Shown one piece after another: positions 24,780-34,641 of a stretch of DNA of 64,000 bases. The notes under the pieces are model-generated. The model did not search any database, was not told the origin of the DNA, and was given only the letters and a program-made list of their open reading frames with translations. A program made the translations under genes and the position numbers. This stretch comes from Akebia trifoliata (lineage: Eukaryota > Streptophyta > Magnoliopsida > Ranunculales > Lardizabalaceae): positions 21,830,586 through 21,894,585 of the forward strand of contig CM030707.1 of the NCBI GenBank assembly GCA_017979445.1, written 5' to 3'. Within the stretch, counting starts at the first letter, position 1. Each line of letters starts with the position of its first letter.

Positions 24780-24950
24780 CTTAGAGTACAATATCTCGCA
24801 CAAATCCCCCGTGTATTTGCAATACCACACATATCATGTTAGATAGATTAAATCCTTGTGGGTGGTCAAGGGGGATTGAACTTAAGACCTCTCCCTTTTT
24901 GGAGGAAAGCCCTGACCACTAAAATATTACTCACACTCGTTGCACCACTT
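24780..24950 (-). mobile_element. tRNA-derived SINE-like fragment
   Basis: On the minus strand TAGTGGTCAGG (24921-24911) matches a pol III A box. About 30-40 bp downstream AAGTTCAATCCCC (24883-24871) matches a B box. The spacing is tRNA-like, but no cloverleaf with a proper anticodon arm is evident, so a SINE head is more likely than a tRNA gene. Confidence 0.5.
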
Positions 24951-25089
24951 TTTTCTCAAAATGCATTCCAATTAATAAGAAGTTATTAAGGAAAAAAGAG
25001 CACATTTAGTAACTTATTATAGATTGTATCTAAGCATGCTCTTTATTGTTATAACTAGTTTGTGGCATAAGCAAACGGGCATCTATATA

Positions 25090-25800
25090 ATAAAACAAAA
25101 TGTGAGGTCTCACCTTGGATATAGTTTTGTGGGGAATAAATATCATATCTAGTTACAATGCCTTTCCTTCTTATCCCATTCAACTTTATTGTCTTTCCTT
25201 CCCTCTCCCCCCTCCCCCACTTTCAATAATATCTTTCTAATTTTATTTTCTTTCATCTCTTACTCTTTTAACCCATTTTATTATCTTTTCTCATCTTCCC
25301 ATTTCTTAATATTACCTTTCAACTTTCTTATTTTTCACTTTTTACCCTCTTAGCCCCAAAGAGGATTCCCTTGTTGTAGGCATGGATGAACTCTACTCTA
25401 TGTAATAAAACATAACGATGGGTCTCATTTTGCTATAGTTTGTGGAGAGCAAATGTCTCACTCAAATTACAATGGATTTTGGTCCGCACTATCCATTTTA
25501 TTGCATTTCATCTTCTCTCTCTTCAATTTTATTGTCTTTTCTCCCCCCTTTAATAATATTCTTATAATTTTACTATCTTCCTTTTTTACCCCATTTTCAA
25601 TAATACCCCTCTAATTTTATTATATTTCCTTTTTTATCCCTTTAATCCACTTTATTATCTCTCTTTTTTTCTTAATAATACATCTCCAACATTTTTATTT
25701 TTCCTCTTGTACCTCCTTAACTTAAATTTTTTTTTAATAATACCCCTCTAATTTTATTATTTTTTCACGTTTACCACGTAACTCCAAAGAGGATACTCGT
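25090..25800. repeat. Tandem duplicated C/T-rich dispersed repeat
   Basis: Two copies: TGAGGTCTCACCTTGGATATAG (about 25101) and GGGTCTCATTTTGCTATAG (about 25420), about 320 bp apart. Each is followed by a long pyrimidine block with AATAATA islands and ending CCAAAGAGGAT. Related blocks occur at 3536-3640 and 3945-4060. Non-coding. Confidence 0.6.
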
Positions 25801-26029
25801 GCTAAACTTTAGTATATTACAAAAATTAGGACTTATGCCTTATAAAATGAACTCAAATGATTTCATGGGTGTTTATTTATTTTATTTATGGGTAGACTGG
25901 ACTTAAACTCAAGGGTTACAACCTCAATCACTTTGTGGATATAGACACTTTGGAAATTCAATCACTTGGTCCCACTACCACTAAAGATTGGACATATGTA
26001 TAATCTTGGTTTTAAATATATATATATAT

Positions 26030-26384
26030 GGAAAATGTTCGGCACCCTACTATTTACCTTACGTGTTTTGTCCTACATGGATTAGAAGTTTTGGAATGGG
26101 CTGATTTTTTGTGAGGATAATTTCTATGGTGAGGAGATCATTCTCACCAAAATTCAGCCCATCACGAAATTTCTAGGCCCATATTTATAAGTTGAAGAAT
26201 CGTGGATTGTCCATTTTTTATAAATCATTTTTTATGGGGCTAGAAGTTTCGGAATGGGCTGATTTTTACTAAGGATGATCTCCTCACCATAGAAATCATC
26301 ATCACAAAAAATCAGCCCATTCCAAAACTTATAACCCATGTAGGGCAAAATGTAGGGTAAATAATATGGTGCCAAATATGCCCT
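26030..26384. mobile_element. Hairpin MITE unit A
   Basis: Starts right after TA repeats with GGAAAATGTTCGGCACCCTA and ends AGGGTAAATAATATGGTGCC. Inside are two hairpins, each pairing AATGGGCTGATTTTT...GATC with GATC...AAAAATCAGCCCATT, separated by a GTCCATTTTTTATAAA core. A stray 5' end of another copy (26386-26424) follows. Confidence 0.8.
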
Positions 26385-26445
26385 TATATGAAAAATGTTC
26401 GGCACCCTACCATTTACCCTTCCCATATATATATATATATATATA

Positions 26446-26794
26446 GGGAAATGTTCAGCAACAAACATTTTGGCAAAACATTTTTCAAACATGGGTTAGA
26501 GGTTTTAGAATGGGCTGATTTTTTGTGAGGATGATCTCTACGGTGAGGAGATCATCATCACCAAAAATCAGCCCATTCCAAAACTTCTAACCCCATCAAA
26601 AATGGTTTACAAAAAATGGACGGTCCACGATATTTCAACTTGTAAACTGAGGCTAGAAGTTTTGGAATGGGCTGATTTTTGGTGAGGATGATCTCCTCAC
26701 CATAGAGATCATCCTCACCAAAAATCAGCCCATTCCAAAACCTCTAACCCTTGTTTTGAAAAATATTTTGCCAAAATGTTTGTTGCTGAACGGG
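26446..26794. mobile_element. Hairpin MITE unit B
   Basis: Ends are GGGAAATGTTCAGCAACAAA and TTTGTTGCTGAACGGG, inverted, with TA microsatellite on both sides. It contains two AATGGGCTGATTTTTGGTGA-type hairpins around a GGACGGTCCACGAT core. The best-preserved full unit. Confidence 0.88.
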
Positions 26795-26807
26795 ATATAT
26801 ATATATA

Positions 26808-27018
26808 GGGTGGCGTTCAAGGGCCAACTTTTTAGCAAACTTTTTGGCAAAACATTTTTCAAAACATGGGTTAGAGGTTTTGGAATGGGCTGATTTTTGG
26901 TGATGATGATCTCCTCACCGTAAAGATCATCCTCACCAAAAATCAGCCCATTCCAAAACCTCTAAACCATGTTTTGAAAAATGTTTTGCCAAAAAGTTTG
27001 CTAAAAAGTTGGCCCTTG
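26808..27018. mobile_element. Hairpin MITE unit C (single hairpin)
   Basis: Left end CAAGGGCCAACTTTTTAGCA, right end AAAAAGTTGGCCCTTG, TA repeats outside. There is only one AATGGGCTGATTTTTGGTGA hairpin, so the unit is about 211 bp instead of about 350-380. Confidence 0.85.
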
Positions 27019-27033
27019 TATATATATATATAT

Positions 27034-27413
27034 GGGTCCCGTTCAGCACCCTAAGTTTTACCACACACTTTAACAAACGCGTTTTGTCTTACATGGGTTA
27101 GAAGTTTCGGAATGAGCTGATTTTTGGTGAGGATGATCTCTATGATGAGGAGATCATCCTCACCAAAAATCAGCTCATTCCAAAACTTATAACCCCATCA
27201 AAATTGATTTACAAAAAATGGACGGTCCACGATTTTTCAACGTGTAAACATGGGGTTAAACATTTCGGAATGGGCTGATTTTTGGGGAGGATGATCTTCT
27301 AATCATAGAGATCATCCTCACCAAAAATTAGCTCATTCCAAAACTTCTAACCCATGTAGGACAAAAAACATTTGTTAAAGTGTGTGGTAAAACTTAGGGT
27401 GCTGAACATTTCC

Positions 27414-27415
<2 letters not shown>
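27034..27415. mobile_element. Hairpin MITE unit D
   Basis: Ends CAGCACCCTAAGTTTTACCA and GGTAAAACTTAGGGTGCTGA are inverted copies. Two internal hairpins flank the GGACGGTCCACGAT core. It is followed by the longest TA run of the window. Confidence 0.88.

Positions 27416-27471
<56 letters not shown>
27416..27471. repeat. (TA)n microsatellite, about 55 bp
   Basis: Uninterrupted TA between hairpin units D and E. Confidence 0.97.
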
Positions 27472-27473
<2 letters not shown>

Positions 27474-27981
27474 GGTCCCTATCCGTGGCCAACAGTTTGG
27501 CAAACATTTTGGCAAACACTTTTTCAAAACATGGGTTAGAGCTCTTGGAATGGGTTGATTTTTGGTGAGGATGATCTCTATGGTGAGGAGATCATCCTCA
27601 CCAAAAATCAGCCCATTCCAAAACTTCTAGCCCCAGTTTATAAGTTGAAAAATCGTGAACCTTTTGGCAAAACATTTTTCAAAACAAGGGTTAGAGGTCT
27701 TGGAATGGGCTGATTTTTGGTGAGGATGATCTCTACGGTGAGGAGATCATCCTCACCAAAAATCAGACCATTCCAAAACTTCTAGCCCCAGTTTACAAGT
27801 TGAAAAATTGTGGACCGTCCATTTTTTGTAAACCATTTTTGATGGGGTTAGAAGTTTTGGAATGGGCTGATTTTTGGTGATGATGATCTCCTCACCGTAG
27901 AGATCATCCTCACCAAAAATCAGCCAATTCCAAAACCTCTAACCCATGTTTTGCCAAAATGTTTGTTGATGAACATTTCCC
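27472..27981. mobile_element. Hairpin MITE unit E (longer, rearranged)
   Basis: Three AATGGGCTGATTTTTGGTGA-type hairpins are present instead of two. The phrase TTTTGGCAAAACATTTTTCA recurs internally at about 27663, and the two ends are not matched (GTGGCCAACAGTTTGG against TTTGTTGATGAACATTTCCC). This looks like one unit recombined with, or inserted into, another. Confidence 0.8.
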
Positions 27982-27996
27982 ATATATATATATATA

Positions 27997-28415
27997 GGGG
28001 GGGGGGGGGGCGGTTCAAGGGCCATATGTAAAAACATATGAAAAAACAATGGTTTTTCAAAATATGGGTTAGAGGTTTTGGATTGAGCTGATATTTTGCA
28101 AGGATGGTCACTATGATGAGAAGATCATCCTCACAAAAAATCAGCTCAATCAGAAACTTCTAAATCCATCAAAAGTGATTTACAAATTATTGACAAAAAT
28201 TGACAAAAAATCGACGGTCCACATTCTAAATCACTTTTAATGGGGTTAGAAATTTCAGATTGGACTGATTTTTTTTTTCGGATGATCTTCCCATCATAGA
28301 GATCATCCTCACAAAAAATTAGCTCAATCCGAAATTTCTAACCCATATTTTGAAATTTTATAAATGTTACATTGTTTTTACATATGTTTTTTCATATGGC
28401 CCTTGATCCTAACCC
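27997..28415. mobile_element. Hairpin MITE unit F
   Basis: Starts with a run of about 15 G, then GGTTCAAGGGCCATATG; ends CATATGGCCCTTGATCC. The two internal hairpins are a diverged variant (TTGAGCTGAT in place of TGGGCTGAT) around a CGACGGTCCACATT core. TA repeats on both sides. Confidence 0.85.
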
Positions 28416-28433
28416 ATATATATATATATATAT

Positions 28434-28797
28434 GGGAAGCATTCGGAGACTTTAAAGAGAGCCAACATTTTTCAATGATAAGTTAGAAATTTCAGAATGA
28501 GCTGATTTTTTGTGAGGATGATCTCCTATGGTGAAGAGATAATCCTTACAAAAAATCAGCTCATTCTGAAATTTCTAAACCTAGTTTACAAGTTGAAGAA
28601 ATGTGGACCGTCCAATTTTGTAAACCAATTTTGATAGGGTTAGAAGTTTCAGAATGGGCTGATTTTTGGTGAGGATGATCTCCTCATCGTAAAGATCATC
28701 CTCACAAAAATTCAGCCCATTCTGAAACCTCTAACATATACATTGAAAAATGTTTGGCACAATGTTTGACTCTCTTTAGGGCCTCCAAACGTCGTCC
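28434..28797. mobile_element. Hairpin MITE unit G
   Basis: Ends CATTCGGAGACTTTAAAGAG and CTCTTTAGGGCCTCCAAACG. Two internal hairpins (AATGAGCTGATTTTTTGTGA and AATGGGCTGATTTTTGGTGA types) around GTGGACCGTCC. TA run at 28798-28820 follows. Confidence 0.85.
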
Positions 28798-28820
28798 TAT
28801 ATATATATATATATAATATA

Positions 28821-30580
28821 TTAAAAAAAAGATTCTTTGATTTTATTTTGTTTTTATTTTTTTCATGATATCTAATATTTACATAGGAAAACAAGATACA
28901 ACGAAAGAGGGAAGACAAGGAATAAAGGAGAGTTATGGTATCTATGGGTACATATTACTTTTTGATATTTCACACCGATTGATTCCATATTACATATTCA
29001 TGGCTATGTTCGATTCTTTCATTACTTACAATATTTTCAACCAAGAGATGAGGAGTAAAAAAATGAAGGGTCTAATCTCTTCTTTTTCAAATTAAGACAA
29101 ATACAAAATTAATTATAGATAAGAGAAAGAGGTCTTAAATGTTATCTAGCAAAATAAGGAAATGTCCCCTAAAAGAAGTTAAAAAATTATTGTTAAATTT
29201 AAAAATGCTATAGAAATAACCTTTAAATGCATTTGTGAACGAACGGTTACAAGATGGAAAAACACTTTCCTTACCAAGTAAGGATTGTTTCCTGATCGCC
29301 CATGCATGTGGCATCCAAAGCCATGATCGAATGTTACAGGGATGTAAATCCTACAATTTTAAGAATTTTATAAATATTTATTTAAATAAATACTTATTTT
29401 CACAATTGAATTTTAATTTTAAAATTTGGAATTTAATAGTTATCCATTTTCAACAGCTTAGATCAAACCCAAAAAATGTTTTTCTTTTGAGTCCAATTAG
29501 CCTTACTGCGTAAGGATTTCACCCTCACTAACGGTCTTTGGGCTCAACTTGTGGCATCCAAAACCATGATCCGATGCTTCAAGGTTGTAAAGGAAAATTT
29601 TCTATGAACTTTGAAAAAAAATTATTTTTCTTCTTTGAATTTTAAATTTAAATTTGGGGGTTATGTCGAAGTTCAGTAACCATCCATTTTAAAAACTATG
29701 TATTAAGCCCAAAGGAATTTAAAAAAAAAAAAAAAAAAATTGAGTTTTTCCATGAAATTTAGAGGGTTGTGGTGCTGGATTGTCAATGTGATAATCCATT
29801 TGAGCAAAACAACCCTTAGTAAGGCTAAATCTTTATTAAGTTAATAAGAAAAATGTTTCTCTTTTCTCTTTTCTCTTTTCTCTTTTCCTTTTCTCTGAAC
29901 CTGAGTTTATCCATGAAATCTAGAGGGTTGTGGTGTTAGATTACTATTTTTGTAATCTATGTGCATTTTTGGGACCACCATTATTTGAATCTTACTGAGT
30001 TAATCTGGCTACCCTTGTTTAGTTAGCTTACTGACTTAGTAAGATTTTAAATCTTATTATTGGTCATAGGGCCTATATGGATTATTACATTGGTACTTCC
30101 ACCCGACAACCTTCTATATTTCATAGAAAAACTCAGATTCAAAATAAATAATTTTTTTTTCTATTTTGAGCTTGATCTAATGTGTAGAAAATGGACAACT
30201 CCTAAATTTAAAATTAAAATTCAAGATCACGTTTTTGAATGCCACAAGGTGATGAAGTCTTGATTTGATTCCATAGGGTTGTAGATACATTTCTAAGAAT
30301 TTTGAATTCTTTTTTTTTTTTTTTCAAAAAGGAGTTATTTTTCATAGTTGAATCTTAATTTTAAATTTAGGAGTTCGGTAGTTTTCCATTTTCAACACCT
30401 TGGATCATTTTTTTTTAATTTTTTTTAATTTTAAAATTTAAAAAACCCTTTAGTGTGAGTTTTTCATGAAATCTAGAAAAAACATTAATCTTAGATTACC
30501 AACGTGGACCCAATGACCTTTAATAATATTTGAAATAAAGTCGTGCTGGAATAACATTGAAATATACATCAATTCTCAAA
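28821..30580. repeat. Intergenic with diverged repeated blocks
   Basis: GTGGCATCCAAAGCCATGAT at about 29308 returns as GTGGCATCCAAAACCATGAT at about 29552. CATGAAATCTAGAGGGTTGT-like phrases occur at about 29750, 29915 and, more diverged, 30465. The blocks form a decayed tandem series of about 240 bp units. A TCTCTTTTCTCTTTT microsatellite lies at 29857-29890. No gene. Confidence 0.55.
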
Positions 30581-31800
30581 GAGTAATGCTATGGTGACAT
30601 AGGCCTTACACTGTGATTCTCACAATTCTGACATGGCTTAGTATCCCCGTCACCCACTTAATGAATTAGCAGCCACGTCATTAAGTAAAATCTTAAAAAA
30701 AAAAAAAATGGTGAAGAAGTTAAAACAAAATAAAACCCTCAATCTTTCTCGGTTGTTTCTCTCTATTTGTTGCTCTTGACTGAACTACCTTTCTCGAACA
30801 TTTCTAGTCTTTCTCCATAAAAATTCAATATTCTTCTCAGACCTCTCTTCCGCTTTCTTATCCTCTTTGCAAAACCCCATTGATTCACGTTACACTCTTT
30901 GTGAGGAGATCACAATTCGGTTCTTTAGCGACGATTAGGGTGGAAAATTAACTAAATCTTCTCTGCTTTGATTCAAAGACTATATTTTGAAATATAAAAT
31001 TGTTTGTTTGTTCTCTCCAAATTTCTCTGTTCTTCAACTCTTAAAAGGATTCAAAAGTTGTTTTTAATTTTTAGATTGATTGAATTGGTTTTGATCTTTA
31101 ACGAGTTTCATTTTTATGAAACTCACTCAAATTAGAAGGATTTTGAAGCAAACATGGCGAAAGAATCAATAAGCCCCCAAGATATCAACTGTGTTTCATC
31201 ATCCAAAATAAACCAACTACATTCATGATAACTAATTAAATCATTGCCAAAGAATTAAAATAAAATAAAAAATCACCAATCCTCATTCATTAATCTAGAG
31301 AAAAAAAAAAAAAAAAAAACATATTCCTCTCTAGTCTAGAGAGGAGTGGGCGCTCCAGGACCCAAGACCAGCCTTCCCATAGAATTTACATGAAATATGC
31401 CCTTCAATTTGTGGAATCCATGATTGAAGACTCCGAAATCGAAGATGAACCCGATCAAGAACACCACCAAGATCAGGAGCATACAAATCGTACACATTGA
31501 ACACCCACAACACATATTTGAATCTGATCTTGATTGTTTTTATTTGAAAAACAAAAGTAAGTTTTCCAAGAGAAGCAATATCAAGAAATAAGGAGAGAAG
31601 AGGAGAAGACGTTAGTTTTTATTTTATTTTTAATAATAAAAAATGACGTGGTAGGTGACTCTTTAAGTAGGTGACGTGGATACTAAACCATGTCACAATT
31701 GTGAGAATCACACTGTAAGGCATGTGTCACGCCAGCATACTCGTTCTCAAATTGCCATGTCAGCGATGTTCATGTTAACGAAACTTCATCATTTTTAAAA
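30541..31800. repeat. MITE fragment split by the Mutator-like element
   Basis: Before 30581, GTGCTGGAATAACATTGAAA matches the left arm of the 35402-35572 MITE. After 31751, AGCGATGTTCATGTTAACG resembles its right arm (AGCGATGTACATTTCAATG). Removing 30581-31742 and one duplication rejoins a MITE-like sequence. Confidence 0.5.
30581..31742. mobile_element. Mutator-like element with about 100-bp TIRs
   Basis: The first and last roughly 100 bp are inverted copies: GTGATTCTCACAATTCTGAC at 30625-30650 pairs with GTCACAATTGTGAGAATCAC at 31692-31715, and pairing continues to the ACGTCATT/AATGACGT boundary. The element is flanked by ATTCTCAAA (30572-30580) and GTTCTCAAA (31743-31751), a 9-bp duplication with one mismatch. 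Long TIRs plus 9 bp point to Mutator. The interior has no transposase. It has gene-like 5'-leader sequence and an ATG at 31154 (MAKESISPQDINC), plus a 60-codon minus-strand frame at 31513-31331, possibly captured host DNA. Confidence 0.75.
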
Positions 31801-32009
31801 TCACCGATCAAGAATGCAGGCTCATTCAAAGGTGCAAGGGCATTCAACAATAAAAATAAAAATAAAATAAACTGCCACGTGTAGCGTTGTAGTTACTTTT
31901 ACTAACCAGGAACGTTATTGCAGTTGTATGGTCAACCGTCCACCTTCATCATCGTCCCTCCATGCTCCACCACCAGCATCACGCGCAGCCATGACCATTA
32001 TTACCAAAA
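31752..32009 (+). promoter_or_regulatory. Upstream region of the LOI1-like gene
   Basis: Short interval between the Mutator-like element and the LOI1 start, containing a CCACGTGTAG G-box-like element near 31875. An ATG at 31991 lies out of frame ahead of the chosen start and could act as an upstream ORF. No clear TATA box. Confidence 0.35.
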
Positions 32010-34641
32010 ATGCCCTTCCTCACCCCCAACTCACTCGCTTCCTTAATCGAAAATGCTGTGTCAACTCAGTCTTCTCTCCTCGGCCGAGCCGTTCATGCTC
32101 AGATACTCAAGACCATCAACACCCCCCTACCTTCTTTCCTTTCCACTCACCTCGTCAACATGTACTCCAAACTCGACCTCCTCAACTCAGCCCAACTCAT
32201 CCTCTCACTCACTCCTGACCGATCCGTTGTCACCTGGACTGCTCTCATTTCCGGTTCTGTACAAAATGGACATTTCATCTCTGCTCTCCTCCACTTCTCT
32301 AACATGCGCCGTGAGTCCATTCAACCCAATGACTTCACCTTCCCCTGCGCTTTCAAAGCATCTACTTCTCTTCGATCTCCTTCCACCGGAAAACAACTCC
32401 ATGCACTTTCCGTCAAGTCGGGTCAGATTTCCGACGTGTTCGTTGGCTGTAGCGCCTTTGACTTTTACTGTAAAACTGGCCTTAGAGATGATTCTCGGAA
32501 ACTGTTCGATGAAATGCCCGAACGAAATGTCGCAATGTGGAATGCTTATATTTCGAATTCAGTGGTTGACGGTCGGACTCACGATGCCTTTTGTGCATTT
32601 ATTGAGTTTCGACGTATGGGCGGGGAACCAAATTCAATAACATTTTGTGCTTTTCTCAACGCTTGTTCTGATACTTCTAGTCTTCGGCTTGGGTGCCAAT
32701 TACATGGGTACGTAATTCGAAATGGGTCCGATGGGAACGTCTCCGTTGCAAATGGGCTTATTGATTTTTATGGGAAATGTCGGGAGATTGAGTCAGGGGA
32801 GATGGTTTTTCGTGAAATTCCTCGACTCAATGATGTATCTTGGTGCACAATGGTTGCCGCTTATGTACAAAACGATGAGGAAGAAAAGGCTTGTGTGACT
32901 TTTTTGCGGTCACGAAAGAAATGTGTTGAGCCAACCGATTTCATGATTTCAAGTGTCCTCAGTGCTTGTGCCGGGCTTGCAGGGCTCGAACTAGGGAGGT
33001 CTGTGCATGCTCTAGCTGTGAAGGCTTGTGTGGATGAGAATGTGTACGTAGGGAGTGCACTTGTAGACATGTATGGGAAATGTGGAAACATAGAGGACTC
33101 GGAGCGAGCCTTTGATGAAATCCCGGAGAGGAATCTAATTACATGGAATTCGATGATTGGTGGGTACGCTCACCAAGGGTGTGCTGACATGGCTCTAGCA
33201 TTGTTCAAAGAGATGACACAAGGTGCCCGTGAAGTCTCACCAAATTATGTGACGTTGGTGTGTGTACTATCTGCTTGTAGTCGGGCTGGATCAGTGGAGG
33301 AAGGAATGGAGATCTTTGGGTCAATGAGAGTGAGGTACGGGATTGAACCCGGTGCCGAACACTATGCGTGTGTTGTGGACTTGTTAGGTAGAGCTGGAAT
33401 GGTAGAGCATGCTTACAAGTTTATAAAGACAATGCCTATACGTCCGACCTGTGTCAGTTTGGGGGGCTCTTTTGGGGGCTTGTAAAATGTTTGGGAAGCC
33501 AGAATTGGGAAAGATTGCGGCGGATAACTTGTTCAAAATCGATCCACAAGACTCCGGAAACCATGTCTTGCTCTCGAACATGTTTGCCGCCGCTGGCAGG
33601 TAATTTTCGCAGCTCTAAAACCAAGGGGTGAGAGTGTGAGACTCACAATCAATGGTTTTCGATTACTAATGCAATTTGCAAGAATGTGACTTAGATTTAG
33701 ACCCAGGCATTCATCGACATGGTTTAAATCTTGGTTTGATGTATCGTCTCGGATGAGAGAAACCCTTTAACTCGGTTTATAATAATTTATTCACATAATA
33801 TATTTATATGAAAATAATTATAATTTTTTTTTAATAAAGTAAGATAGATTAGGAGATGTTTTATTCTAAAATCACATTTTACTTAGATAATAAATGTTTA
33901 ATTTTTTTTTAAAAGATTATTTATTTTCATTAAAATATACAAAACCCAGTTGACTCAGATGAGTTTTACAAATTTGGCCAATATTTTCAAAATATCATCC
34001 TAGTCAACTCGTTTATCTCGCAAGATTCTACAGATGTGAGAAGCCATGTCCATCCGTCTCATTCATGAGTCATCTTGGACGAGATGTAAAACCATGTTGA
34101 TCGAGCAAACTCATTAATTTATGGAAAATGCGTAGTTCTTTCGAATTCACTAATAGTTTTGAACATTTGATATAGATGGGAAGAAGCCACAGTTGTGAGG
34201 AAAGAGATGAAGGATGTGGGGATCAAGAAAGGCCCGGGATGCAGTTGGATCTCTGTGAAGAATTCACTCCATGTTTTCCAAGCAAAGGATACCTCCCACG
34301 AGAGGAACTCCGAGATTCAGGCGATGTTGGCAAAGCTGAGAAGAGATATGAAGACAGCTGGGTATGTCCCTGATACTAATTTTGCTCTCTATGATTTAGA
34401 GGAAGAAGAGAAAGAGAATGAGGTCTGGTCCCATAGCGAGAAGCTCGCACTGGCCTTTGGGCTCATCTGTATCCCTCCTGGAATCCCTATAAGGATCACT
34501 AAGAACCTTAGGGTTTGTGGAGATTGCCATAGTGCACTTAAATTCATGTCGAGCATAGTCGATAGAGAAATTATTGTGAGGGATAATAATCGGTTTCATC
34601 GGTTCAAGGATAATCAATGTTCTTGTAGGGATTATTGGTGA
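32010..34641 (+). CDS. LOI1: LOI1/MEF11-like PPR-DYW RNA-editing factor, frameshifted
   Basis: Exon 1 (32010-33599) starts MPFLTPNSLASLIENAVS, matching the start of Arabidopsis LOI1/MEF11. It carries a run of PLS-type PPR motifs (CGKCGNIEDSERAFDEIPERN-like units) through about residue 475. Then one extra base near 33450 shifts the frame, and translation stops at 33483-33485 (491 aa). In the +2 frame the E region continues (VSVWGALLGACKMFGKPELG) to AAAGR at 33599. An intron GT 33600 to AG 34175 joins exon 2 (34176-34641) in phase: WEEATVVRKEM, HSEKLALAFGL (HxE), CGDCH, and the terminal CSCRDYW. The known role of LOI1/MEF11 is C-to-U editing in mitochondrial transcripts such as cox3, nad4 and ccmFN2. 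A truncated product would lack E and DYW. The frameshift may be real or an assembly error. Confidence 0.92.

Noticed and set aside
24871..24921. tRNA gene
   Set aside because: A- and B-box-like motifs are present but no cloverleaf with acceptor and anticodon stems could be drawn; a SINE head is more likely. The same holds for 38566-38617.
26017..28820. CRISPR array
   Set aside because: Repeats are long inverted hairpins of about 350-380 bp with TA microsatellite between them, not short direct repeats with unique spacers, and the genome is a plant.
31928..32640. Open frames of 96 and 195 codons overlapping the LOI1 start
   Set aside because: Shadows of the LOI1 exon in other frames; the PPR motifs are in the frame starting at 32010.
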